From Candidatus Nitrosopumilus sp. (GTDB lineage Archaea; Thermoproteota; Nitrososphaeria; Nitrososphaerales; Nitrosopumilaceae), in contig JAJCXK010000040.1 in NCBI GenBank assembly GCA_029263475.1, forward strand, positions 1-42,040: a stretch of DNA of 42,040 bases, read 5' to 3'. The notes below the pieces were generated by a model. The model saw only the letters and a list, made by a program, of their open reading frames with translations. It was not told the origin of the DNA and searched no databases. This document shows positions 1 to 7,216 of this stretch, piece after piece. Position 1 is the first letter of the stretch, and each line of letters starts with the position of its first letter. The position numbers were made by a program, and so were the translations under genes.

Positions 1-218
1 CAATTACTCTCAGGGGGTAGAGGTGGACTTTCTTGCTCTGACTATAATACCCGACCATCAAAGATAAGCATGTCTATGGATTTGTACTTGAAACCGTCAA
101 AAATGCTTTGAAATCATTATGGAATCTTGCGAATATTACAATACTTTTTGCGAGTTTTACATGCATGTTGACATTCAGCAAAATATTGAATAGTGATTGA
201 TTTTGGCTAGAAATCATC

Positions 219-956
219 TTGATCAAGATTAACAGGGAAAAAGACGTCATTTTTCTTAACGCGTCAGTAACTGACTTTGCGGATTCTCTAGGTTATTGCG
301 AATACAAAATCCCGTTATCAATCAAAGGAGTAAAGCCCAGACCCACACAGTCACTCATTTTGGGTACAAATGCTCATCATGCAGAAGAAAAATACGAGCA
401 GGAACATGTAGAATTAGAACCAGTGTCAATTGAACAGATCACAGATAAGGAAACCGATATTGAGTTTGCACGAGAGAATATCTTTTCTACATTGATGATG
501 CCTTTTGAATTTCCATCTGAAAACATACTACTCACACTTTCCGGTAGAATTGATAAAATTCTTCGAGTTGATGAAACATTGGTAGTGCAAGACGACAAGT
601 TTACAGGAAGACCGCAGATTTATGATGAAAAGACACAGCCATATCCAAGTCAACTGCTACAGGTTTTGGCATATCTTAATTCCAGTTATTCTGCAAAGAG
701 AAAACCAAGTCATGACGATTTCTTTGAAATGCCCCATTCACGAAAGAAATGGCAGATAAGGATTTGTGATAGAAAAACAAGAGAATCATATAAAATATTT
801 TCAGATTATCAGGATACATTTTCTCTTCAATACTTGCATGTGTCACTGCAGAAGTTTGCAATGATCTCTCTCGGAATGAGGCAACCTGAACATCATAACA
901 GTGTGCACAAATGCAATGCGTGCAATTTGAAGTCTTTTTGTAATCATAAAATTTAG
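219..956 (+). CDS. Cas4/RecB-like PD-(D/E)XK nuclease with Fe-S cysteines
   Basis: Predicted 245-residue nuclease of the Cas4/Dna2/RecB group, which trims DNA ends in repair or in CRISPR adaptation. Seen: a GxxxH element at residues 49-53, Asp112 in GRIDKI, Asp125-x-Lys127, and a QxxxY motif at 148-152, the order expected for this nuclease fold. One N-terminal cysteine (Cys27) plus three C-terminal ones (Cys232, Cys235, Cys241) match the split four-cysteine [4Fe-4S] site of Cas4-type proteins. The start is TTG at 219; no in-frame ATG lies nearby. No cas1, cas2 or CRISPR array is present in the window, so a general DNA-repair role is as likely as a CRISPR role. The fold call is firm; the biological role is inferred. 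Confidence 0.85.
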   Translation: MIKINREKDVIFLNASVTDFADSLGYCEYKIPLSIKGVKPRPTQSLILGTNAHHAEEKYEQEHVELEPVSIEQITDKETDIEFARENIFSTLMMPFEFPSENILLTLSGRIDKILRVDETLVVQDDKFTGRPQIYDEKTQPYPSQLLQVLAYLNSSYSAKRKPSHDDFFEMPHSRKKWQIRICDRKTRESYKIFSDYQDTFSLQYLHVSLQKFAMISLGMRQPEHHNSVHKCNACNLKSFCNHKI

Positions 957-983
957 AAAAAGGGTAAGCGATTATAAAATAAG

Positions 984-1142
984 ATGAAAAGTAGAATTAA
1001 CGGGCTCGGTTCCAAATGCAAAGATGTTAGGGTAGTAAAATTGGAAATCACGTGTCAGAACATGGGAATTTGCAAGAACAGTATTCAAATACAATCAATG
1101 CGTATAGAATGTTATAATGAGGTACAGAGTATTCCAAGATGA
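984..1142 (+). CDS. possible 52-residue cysteine-containing protein
   Basis: A short ATG-initiated frame of 52 residues with four cysteines (positions 12, 24, 30 and 43) and a basic N-terminus. I do not recognise it. It overlaps the start of the next gene (ATG 1117) by 26 bases in another frame. There is no convincing TATA box at the leaderless distance. It may be real, given the many cysteine-bearing micro-proteins in this window, or it may be a chance open frame. Confidence 0.22.
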   Translation: MKSRINGLGSKCKDVRVVKLEITCQNMGICKNSIQIQSMRIECYNEVQSIPR

Positions 1143-1353
1143 GCAATTTCTAGGCACGTTTTCAGACAGGCCCGCATTTCAGGAGGCTTATTCAGGAGAA
1201 AATCCAAATTCTCCAACCAGAGGAGATGAAATATTGCTGGATGAAAAGACATACATTGTGAAATGGTACACGGAGCATGATTCGGAATCATTTACAGAGA
1301 ATGAATTTCATCAAAAAGAAAATGACTGGTTTGCAGACATTATCGTAAAATAA
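1117..1353 (+). CDS. hypothetical protein, 78 aa
   Basis: Small, acidic, soluble protein rich in Glu, Asp and aromatic residues; no signal peptide or membrane segment. I do not recognise the family. The alternation of short hydrophobic strands (residues 1-15, 39-50 and 70-77) suggests a small beta-rich domain. The ATG start is preceded by a weak A/T-rich box near 1086-1094. It stands alone between the Fe-S nuclease and a divergent micro-protein gene, so context gives no functional clue. Confidence 0.55.
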   Translation: MRYRVFQDEQFLGTFSDRPAFQEAYSGENPNSPTRGDEILLDEKTYIVKWYTEHDSESFTENEFHQKENDWFADIIVK

Positions 1354-1482
1354 TTCATGAAATGAAAATGATATGATGCAATTGTCAACTGTTAGAAAAT
1401 ACACGTTAACATACATGCAGTAACACATACCACAAATTAATCTGAACATGTGAAATGAAAATAATGGGAAAGAATCCTAAGC

Positions 1483-1608
1483 TTACTGTTTTGTAGTGTG
1501 TGGGATATTGTCGTGATGTCCCTTTCCACGAATGACAAAACATACTATTGCAAGCATTATTGCTACTCCAGCAACAGCACCAAATGCCGCCATACTTGCC
1601 TCAGCCAT
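1483..1608 (-). CDS. 41-residue single-pass membrane protein
   Basis: Micro-protein with one hydrophobic, alanine- and valine-rich helix (about residues 6-26), followed by a short positively charged, histidine-containing tail. The predicted topology puts the basic tail in the cytoplasm. The start ATG at 1608 lies about 27 bp from a TATA-like element at 1629-1642, the distance expected for a leaderless archaeal mRNA, which is the main reason to believe it is expressed. Function unknown. It is divergent from the methylmalonyl-CoA epimerase gene. Confidence 0.55.
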   Translation of the reverse strand: MAEASMAAFGAVAGVAIMLAIVCFVIRGKGHHDNIPHTTKQ

Positions 1609-1628
1609 ATTCTTTGCAAATTTTAGGA

Positions 1629-1642
1629 AATATTTAATATTT
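1629..1642 (-). promoter_or_regulatory. TATA-like element of the 41-aa protein gene
   Basis: The A/T-only stretch AATATTTAATATTT is centred 27 bp before the minus-strand ATG at 1608, matching leaderless archaeal promoter spacing. It is nearly palindromic and could also fire rightwards, giving a start near 1662 just before the upstream ATG (1672) of the epimerase frame. Confidence 0.45.
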
Positions 1643-1689
1643 TTGTTGTCAGGCACCCATTCTAATGAATAATGGATAAAATAAAACCC

Positions 1690-1698
1690 TTAAAATAT
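1690..1698 (+). promoter_or_regulatory. TATA box deciding the epimerase start
   Basis: TTAAAATAT is centred 26 bp before the ATG at 1720. It lies inside the longer open frame that begins at 1672, so it supports translation of the epimerase from 1720 on a leaderless transcript. Confidence 0.45.
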
Positions 1699-1719
1699 CC
1701 AAACAATGAGGTCAACCAG

Positions 1720-2115
1720 ATGAAGATTGATCATGTTGCAATTGCAGTGAATGACGTAGAAGAAGCATCCAAAATATATCAGGAAGCACTCGGTGCAGAC
1801 AGCATAGAATTTGAAACTGTGGAATCGGAAGGAGTCAAAGTTGCAATTATTCATTTGGAAAATGGCAGGGTAGAATTGATGCAGCCAACAAACGATAGCA
1901 GTCCAATCAAAAAGTTTCTAGACAAGAAGGGCGAAGGGTTACATCACATGGCATTGGAGACGGACAACATAGAGGGCGAAGTAGAGCGCATGGAAGGTTG
2001 TGGAATACAATTTTTAGGTAAAATCAGACCAGGATCTGCAGGAACTAAAGTAACTTTTATTCATCCTAAATCATTACACGGGGTTTTGGCAGAATTATGC
2101 TCTCATCCTAATTAA
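1720..2115 (+). CDS. mce: methylmalonyl-CoA epimerase
   Basis: Interconverts (S)- and (R)-methylmalonyl-CoA. In ammonia-oxidising archaea this serves the 3-hydroxypropionate/4-hydroxybutyrate CO2-fixation cycle, upstream of methylmalonyl-CoA mutase. The protein is a vicinal-oxygen-chelate (glyoxalase-like) fold of 131 residues. Seen: the family opening KIDHVAIAV with the first metal-binding His, VELMQP in the middle, GLHHMAL with the second His, and Glu near the end in VLAELC, together the usual metal site. The frame extends upstream to ATG 1672, adding 16 residues that do not look like family sequence; the TATA box at 1690-1698 supports the shorter start. Mutase genes are not in the window. 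It is a single gene with its own promoter. Confidence 0.93.
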   Translation: MKIDHVAIAVNDVEEASKIYQEALGADSIEFETVESEGVKVAIIHLENGRVELMQPTNDSSPIKKFLDKKGEGLHHMALETDNIEGEVERMEGCGIQFLGKIRPGSAGTKVTFIHPKSLHGVLAELCSHPN

Positions 2116-2244
2116 CATCGCCAAAAAATAACCAATGATTTGTTCCTGTCGATGGATGGATTATCCTCCCATAGTAAAAAAATGATATGTGACATTCTTA
2201 CTAATTGGTGAAAATTAGATTTCATGTTATTTCAAAAACGATAC

Positions 2245-2264
2245 GTCATCATGAGTCATCATGA
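2245..2264. repeat. tandem 10-bp direct repeat
   Basis: GTCATCATGA occurs twice head to tail. Each copy contains the palindrome TCATGA. It lies in the 214-bp gap between the epimerase and the zinc-ribbon membrane protein, about 70 bp past the 3' end of the latter. It could be a protein-binding site or chance. Confidence 0.4.
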
Positions 2265-2329
2265 GACCCATAACATCCAAACTTTACAAGACGAACTGAA
2301 TCTCGGATGTATAGAAATCGGTTTGTTTA

Positions 2330-2665
2330 TCAGATATATTCAGTAAGGATGAGGATCCCGACGATTGCAAGACCTACTGAAAACCAAAAATTCCTTTTCT
2401 TAAGGATAGAAGTTTTTGGTTTTGGCTTTTTGTCTTTGCTTGACAGGATATTTTGGTGGCAGTGCAAGCAGAAAATCTGATCCTCGTGTTTTTTTGCACC
2501 GCCGTTTTTCCACACCAGTTTTCCACACTGGGTACATTTTTCATCATATGGTTTTTCAATTATGGCAATACAGTCTACGCATAGATTCATGCTACAATCA
2601 TGTTCTTTGTAGCGAGTAATTTTTCCCACCTCTGCATCTGATCTATTACATCTTTCACAATCCAT
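2330..2665 (-). CDS. zinc-ribbon protein with C-terminal membrane anchor
   Basis: 111 residues. Three CxxC pairs and further cysteines lie between residues 3 and 70 (CERC, CVDC, CTQC, CLHC), enough for two zinc sites of the treble-clef/ribbon type. A basic linker (about residues 76-91) is followed by one hydrophobic helix (about 93-109) at the C-terminus, so the protein is probably tail-anchored with the zinc modules in the cytoplasm. Family not recognised; similar zinc-ribbon membrane proteins are common in archaea with no known role. It starts at ATG 2665 and has no operon partner. Confidence 0.7.
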   Translation of the reverse strand: MDCERCNRSDAEVGKITRYKEHDCSMNLCVDCIAIIEKPYDEKCTQCGKLVWKNGGAKKHEDQIFCLHCHQNILSSKDKKPKPKTSILKKRNFWFSVGLAIVGILILTEYI

Positions 2666-2821
2666 TTTTTCTCTTACAGGAGAACCATACTTAACTTATT
2701 TATTCTCTGAGTTTTCTTCATTTTTTCTATCACCGTCTTTGATTAAATTAAAAAAATATTGACGAGCGGTTGACACAATGCAAACCTAATGTAAAAATAC
2801 CCTATTTTTATTATCAAACAC

Positions 2822-2920
2822 ATGAAGACCATGTGTAAATGCGGTTGTGAGTCTCCTCTGACTGATTATGAGTATAGGAAATGGAGCGGATACAAGCGCG
2901 GTCACGAACCATTACCCTGA
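2822..2920 (+). CDS. 32-residue zinc-knuckle mini-protein, HNH-finger-like
   Basis: The sequence carries a CKCGC cluster (residues 5-9) followed 19 residues later by a basic YKRGH element. This combination resembles the small zinc finger that precedes or accompanies HNH endonuclease domains in phages, but no HNH domain follows: the frame ends five residues after the histidine. TAAAAATA at 2792-2799 is centred about 27 bp before the ATG, favouring a real leaderless gene. It may be a stand-alone zinc mini-protein or the remnant of a mobile nuclease. Confidence 0.5.
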   Translation: MKTMCKCGCESPLTDYEYRKWSGYKRGHEPLP

Positions 2921-3016
2921 CTCATTATTGATAAGTAAAGATTTCTCAGTTTTTAGAAAAAGGCTGGCAAATACAATATAGACAGGGTTTGAAAAGACAG
3001 CCAACATGCCATATCA

Positions 3017-3064
3017 TCACTAGTCACACTTACTAGATCCTCATCGTAAAAGTGCAACTAGTGA
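3017..3064. repeat. long imperfect inverted repeat (hairpin)
   Basis: Left arm 3017-3033 and right arm 3046-3064 pair over about 17 positions with two mismatches and a 2-base bulge. Both arms carry TCACTAGT/ACTAGTGA, and the loop (3034-3045) is 12 bases. It starts 15 bp past the stop of the minus-strand gene 3079-3573 and could terminate its transcript. The length of the stem is greater than usual for archaeal terminators, so a structured RNA or the end of a mobile element remains possible. Confidence 0.6.
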
Positions 3065-3078
3065 CATCGTATTCAAGA

Positions 3079-3573
3079 TTATTTACCAATTAGAACATTT
3101 GGCAATTTTGGCAAAAGTGCCATCAAAAATTCTTTCAACTCCTCACTCTGTTTTTCAGGCGCAGTATTCTCCCAAATTTTTAATTGGTTAAACTTTGCCA
3201 ATTCATAGAAGATATCCTTATCCTCATCACTGAATTCATCATGGCCTTTTTTGTAAATTTTTCCACGTCTACGTAACACCCCTTGCCTTCCTTCAGATTC
3301 TTCCTGATATTCTATGATAATTTTGTTTTTGAAATCTATCAGATCAGGTACAAATTGACGAAAACCTTTTCTTCGATAATCGTCGGCCTGTTCTTCTGTC
3401 AAGGAAGGTACTTTTTTCCAGGTTCCATACTCATCAATTACTATTCTTGTTTTACCTTCCTTGGTATCAGTATCAATAACAAAATCATAGTGTTTTTTTT
3501 CATCAATTTCTTTAATTTGCTGACTAATAAAAAATAATTTTTCAAGATCTTGAATTCCCAAGAATTTATTCAC
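3079..3573 (-). CDS. possible PD-(D/E)XK endonuclease-like protein, 164 aa
   Basis: I do not recognise a named family. Residues 76-90 read PDLIDFKNKIIIEYQ, the spacing and hydrophobic strand pattern of motifs II-III of PD-(D/E)XK nucleases such as Vsr-like or DUF559 proteins, but the usual lysine is replaced by Gln (Glu88-x-Gln90). A basic stretch follows (residues 96-110, RQGVLRRRGKIYKKG). The N-terminal 30 residues look like an amphipathic helix, and the C-terminus is helical and acidic. No methylase, toxin or partner gene adjoins it. It sits between the HNH-finger-like mini-protein with its inverted repeat and the HTH-CBS regulator. The nuclease assignment is an inference from one motif. 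Confidence 0.5.
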   Translation of the reverse strand: MNKFLGIQDLEKLFFISQQIKEIDEKKHYDFVIDTDTKEGKTRIVIDEYGTWKKVPSLTEEQADDYRRKGFRQFVPDLIDFKNKIIIEYQEESEGRQGVLRRRGKIYKKGHDEFSDEDKDIFYELAKFNQLKIWENTAPEKQSEELKEFLMALLPKLPNVLIGK

Positions 3574-3632
3574 AGATCAAGGTATTTGACCAGAAGGTTA
3601 TCCCAGTATGCCAATTTGATCTCAATTGTTCA

Positions 3633-4190
3633 TCATTCCATCATTTTCAAAGTATCGGAAGCCGTAATTATTCCGATGATTTTTGATTTTTTTGAGACCA
3701 AGATGCACTTGGAGTATCGAATTAACGGAACCAAGACGTTTGCAGGCGTATCCCAGTCCACAATGGGCGGAACGGATTCCATGGTGTCTTCCAATCGAGA
3801 TTTTTTCAGTTCTGCCTCACCTAAATCTGCCAAGTGTTTTACTATTCCATCTTCGGATACCATTCCTACCACGTCTGAATCGCTAAAAATAGGAATCTGA
3901 CTGATTGATGACTGATGCATTTTTTTGATTGCGTCATGAAGTGTGTTTGATGGCTTTAGCTTTACAATGTCAGTACTGCAAAAATCTCCCGCTGTATGAG
4001 AAGAGGATTCGCCTTCCAATTTTGAAAGATTTTCAAAGATCTTCTTTGCTGTTTCATAGCTTGGCTGACTTCTTCCAGACTCTATCTGATTGATCATGGA
4101 CGTGCTAACTCCAGTTATACTTGCAAGTTTTTTTTGAGTAATTCCTATTTTCAACCTTATTTGCTTTATTGAATCAATTCTGGGTAGCAA
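3633..4190 (-). CDS. HTH-CBS domain transcriptional regulator
   Basis: 185 residues. The N-terminal 55 residues form a Cro/C1-type helix-turn-helix (GITQKKLASITGVSTSMINQ, then IESGRSQPS). Two CBS domains follow (about residues 68-125 and 130-185), which in this family bind adenine nucleotides or S-adenosyl compounds and change DNA binding. This architecture is widespread in archaea; targets are mostly unknown. Start is TTG 4190, supported by a TATA box at 4214-4223 about 28 bp upstream. A palindrome just beyond that box may be its own operator. It lies downstream of ppdK but is separated by 303 bp, so it is probably transcribed alone. Confidence 0.88.
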   Translation of the reverse strand: MLPRIDSIKQIRLKIGITQKKLASITGVSTSMINQIESGRSQPSYETAKKIFENLSKLEGESSSHTAGDFCSTDIVKLKPSNTLHDAIKKMHQSSISQIPIFSDSDVVGMVSEDGIVKHLADLGEAELKKSRLEDTMESVPPIVDWDTPANVLVPLIRYSKCILVSKKSKIIGIITASDTLKMME

Positions 4191-4213
4191 TCCGCTTTAT
4201 CATAGATTGTTTG

Positions 4214-4253
4214 GTTTTAAAAATTTCCTTCCAGGTAATCAGTTAAGGTTAAC
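4214..4253 (-). promoter_or_regulatory. TATA box and palindrome upstream of HTH-CBS gene; only signal in gap 4191-4493
   Basis: Reading on the minus strand, a TATA box (TTTTTAAAAC, 4214-4223) lies about 28 bp before the TTG start. Beyond it is a near-perfect palindrome GTTAAGGTTAAC at 4242-4253 (two 5-bp half sites, 2-bp spacer), a reasonable binding site for a dimeric HTH protein. The rest of the 303-bp gap shows only a 30-codon open frame (+ strand, ATG 4320) that I do not consider a gene. Confidence 0.4.
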
Positions 4254-4493
4254 GATAATTTCTAAAATCTTGTTTCAAATCAATTCTTTTCTTGCGCATA
4301 ACATTAGGTATTTTTTATCATGACAATTTTTGATATTAAGCATTCCCACTTACCAGCAGGAAAGAGATTTGAAATTCGCCGTATGCGTCATTACAAATCA
4401 ATCAGACTATGATGCATGAAATTAGCAGAAATGTAATTTTTAAACTCGTCACATTACAATTACGCGTATAGGTAATCTCATTTATAGTACGTT

Positions 4494-7184
4494 TTATTTT
4501 TTCTTGGGCTTGACCTTAGATTTTGCTTTTTTTGGTTGCTCAATTGCGGCCTGTGCTGCTGCGACAATTGCAATAGGTATTCTATGTGGCGATGCACTAA
4601 CATAGCTTAGACCTTCACCGTGACAGAATTTGATAGAGCTTGGATCTCCACCGTGCTCTCCACAAATTCCGACTTCCATGTTTGGTCTCAGTTCCCTACC
4701 TGCGGCCACACCCATCTTTATTAGGCTGCCAACACCGCTTACATCAATTGATTGGAAAGGATTTCGCTCAAGCAGTTCCTTTTCCATGTATTCTGGAAGG
4801 AATTTACCTTCAACATCTTCTCTGCTGAAACTGAATGTTCCCTGTGTCAGATCGTTGGTACCAAAACTGAAAAATTCTGCTGTTGTTGCAAGCTCATTTG
4901 CAGTAAGTGCAGCTCTCACAACTTCGATCATGGTTCCAAAGTTAATTTTTAATTTTATTTTGTATTTTGCTTCGGTTTCTTTCTTAATTGCATCATAGAT
5001 TTTTTTGATATGATTTAGTTCTGCGATACTACTAATTTGAGGAATCATGATTTGTGGATGTGCCTTGACTTTCTTCTTTGTCAACTCCACCAATGCCTCA
5101 AACACGGATCTAATCTGCATCTCATAAATTTCAGGATACGTAATACCTACCCTTACTCCTCTGTGCCCCATCATAGGATTAATTTCTGCGAGTTCTCTAG
5201 CTCTTTTTAAAACAATTTTTGCTTCAATTGCCTCATTGGAATTTCCGCTCGACTCCAACTTCTGAATTTTGTCAACCAACTCTTCAGGATTTGGTAAAAA
5301 TTCATGTAAAGGTGGATCCAATAGTCTAATTGTCACCTCATAGCCTTTCATGGCATCTAGAATTTCAATGAAGTCACTCTTTTGTAATTGGCCTAACTTG
5401 TTTAAGATCTTGTTTCGATCTTCAATGTTTTCAGCCATTATCATATCTACAAATAAGTTGATCCGGTCACTTCCGTTGAACATTCTCTCTGTTCTGCATA
5501 ATCCAATTCCTTGACCCCCGAATTTTCTTGCAAGTTTTGCCCCTTCTGGCGTATCCGCATTTGCCCTAATTCCCAATGTCTTTGTTTTCTGTGCCCATGT
5601 CAAAATTTGTTCAAAGTCTTTTGTCATTTTTGGCTCAACTGTTGGGATCTCTCCGATATAAACAGTACCTTCACTTCCGTTAATTGAGATTGTTTCTCCG
5701 GCCTTTATCGTAACACCATTTGCAATACAGGTTTCATCATCATAATTAATTTTTAATTCTGGACAGCCTACAATGCATGGCTTGCCCATTCCTCGTGAGA
5801 CAATTGCTGCATGTGATGATTTTCCACCCAAACTTGTCAAGATCCCTTCTGATGAAAAGAATGCAGGAACGTCTTCAGGTTTGGTTTCCTTCCTTACCAA
5901 GATGACTTTGTTTCCAGCATCGCCCAACTCTATTGCTTTCTTGACATTAAATTCAACTATCCCGCTTGCAGCTCCCGGAGATGCGGCAATTCCCTTTGCC
6001 AGTAATTTGTAATCTTTAACTTTTGACTCATCCATTGTCCTATGCAGCAATGCTTCCAATTGCTGTGCAGGTATTCTCGTAAGCGCTTTATTTCTATCAA
6101 TTAATTTCTCTTTTACCATATCTACGGATGTTTTTACCAATGCAGATGCACTCATCTTAGCTGTTCTTGTTTGAAGCAAATAGAATTTCCCCTGCTCGAT
6201 GGTAAACTCAATATCCTGAGGTTCTCTGAAATGTTTTTCCAGTTTAGCACATGCATTACTCAATTCCTTATGAGATTTTGGCATATCCTTTTTTAATAAT
6301 TCAATGCTCATTCCTGTTCTTACCCCTGCAACAACATCTTCTCCTTGTGCATTGATTAGGTATTCACCCTCCATCTCTTTCTTGCCATTATGACCATTTC
6401 TTGTAAATACGACTCCGGTTGCACTGTCATCACCCATATTTCCAAATACCATCGTAACAACATTGACTGCAGTTCCATTGGCGATGTCTTTGGTGATGTT
6501 ATTTTTTTCACGATAAACTATCGCTCTCTCACCCATCCAACTTTTGAAAACAGCCTCAATGGATAATGTCAGTTGTTCATCAGGAGAATCCGGGAATTTT
6601 CTTTTGGTATGATCCTCACAAATTTTTTTGTATTTAGATACAATCACTTTTAATGATTCTACGCTTAGCTTACTGTCATCGGCAACCCCCTGCTCGGTTT
6701 TTGCAGAATCCAACACTTCATCAAATTTCTCATCATTTACTCCAAAAACGACTTTTCCAAACAACTGGATAAAACGCCTATAGGAATCCCATGAAAATCG
6801 GGGATTTTTTGTCTGTTCTGCAAATCCTTCCACTGTTTTTTCATTTAATCCTAAATTCAGAATTGTGTCCATCATTCCCGGCATTGAGATTGCAGCGCCG
6901 GAACGAACAGATACCAACAACGGATTTTTTGTAGAATTCCATTTCTTGCCAGTCTTTTTTTCCATTTTTGAAATATTTTTCATTACTGCAGGCATGACAT
7001 CTTTAGAGAGTTTTTTGTTGTTATCATAATACTGATTGCAAACCTCAGTTGTGATCGTAAAACCTGGAGGTACTGGAAGTTTTAATCGAGTCATTTCACT
7101 CAATCCGGCCCCCTTACCACCTAGAAGCATTCTCTTACTACTATCTGCTTCTTCAAATGCATAAACGGGCTTGTTTTTTACCAT
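4494..7184 (-). CDS. ppdK: pyruvate, phosphate dikinase
   Basis: Converts pyruvate, ATP and phosphate to phosphoenolpyruvate, AMP and pyrophosphate. In an autotroph running a cycle that yields acetyl-CoA it feeds gluconeogenesis. The 896-residue length is normal. Domains in order: nucleotide-binding domain (about 1-340), phosphohistidine domain with catalytic His458 in GGKSSHAAIVSRGMG, and the C-terminal PEP/pyruvate barrel ending with catalytic Cys841 in GICGEHGGDP. The last 15 residues are a lysine-rich tail not seen in bacterial enzymes. It starts at ATG 7184, 27 bp after tpiA on the same strand, but also has its own TATA box overlapping the tpiA stop. GKGAGL at 24-29 distinguishes it, with the rest, from PEP synthase. 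Confidence 0.97.
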   Translation of the reverse strand: MVKNKPVYAFEEADSSKRMLLGGKGAGLSEMTRLKLPVPPGFTITTEVCNQYYDNNKKLSKDVMPAVMKNISKMEKKTGKKWNSTKNPLLVSVRSGAAISMPGMMDTILNLGLNEKTVEGFAEQTKNPRFSWDSYRRFIQLFGKVVFGVNDEKFDEVLDSAKTEQGVADDSKLSVESLKVIVSKYKKICEDHTKRKFPDSPDEQLTLSIEAVFKSWMGERAIVYREKNNITKDIANGTAVNVVTMVFGNMGDDSATGVVFTRNGHNGKKEMEGEYLINAQGEDVVAGVRTGMSIELLKKDMPKSHKELSNACAKLEKHFREPQDIEFTIEQGKFYLLQTRTAKMSASALVKTSVDMVKEKLIDRNKALTRIPAQQLEALLHRTMDESKVKDYKLLAKGIAASPGAASGIVEFNVKKAIELGDAGNKVILVRKETKPEDVPAFFSSEGILTSLGGKSSHAAIVSRGMGKPCIVGCPELKINYDDETCIANGVTIKAGETISINGSEGTVYIGEIPTVEPKMTKDFEQILTWAQKTKTLGIRANADTPEGAKLARKFGGQGIGLCRTERMFNGSDRINLFVDMIMAENIEDRNKILNKLGQLQKSDFIEILDAMKGYEVTIRLLDPPLHEFLPNPEELVDKIQKLESSGNSNEAIEAKIVLKRARELAEINPMMGHRGVRVGITYPEIYEMQIRSVFEALVELTKKKVKAHPQIMIPQISSIAELNHIKKIYDAIKKETEAKYKIKLKINFGTMIEVVRAALTANELATTAEFFSFGTNDLTQGTFSFSREDVEGKFLPEYMEKELLERNPFQSIDVSGVGSLIKMGVAAGRELRPNMEVGICGEHGGDPSSIKFCHGEGLSYVSASPHRIPIAIVAAAQAAIEQPKKAKSKVKPKKK

Positions 7185-7208
7185 GCAGAATTGGATAAAA
7201 TATTTGGC

Positions 7209-7216
7209 TTTTTAAA
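7209..7216 (-). promoter_or_regulatory. TATA box of ppdK, overlapping the tpiA stop codon
   Basis: On the minus strand TTTAAAAA is centred about 28 bp before the ppdK ATG at 7184. The TAA stop of tpiA (7212-7214) lies inside it. This would let ppdK be transcribed independently as a leaderless mRNA even though it follows tpiA directly. Confidence 0.5.

Noticed and set aside
1..111. Open frame running in from the left edge on the plus strand (36 codons, ending TGA at 111)
   Set aside because: No recognisable motif, low complexity in part, and no way to see its start; it may be the tail of a gene outside the window, but cannot be supported.
4630..6012. Open frames on the plus strand opposite ppdK
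   Set aside because: They are antisense to a certain gene, lack family features and reflect its codon pattern.
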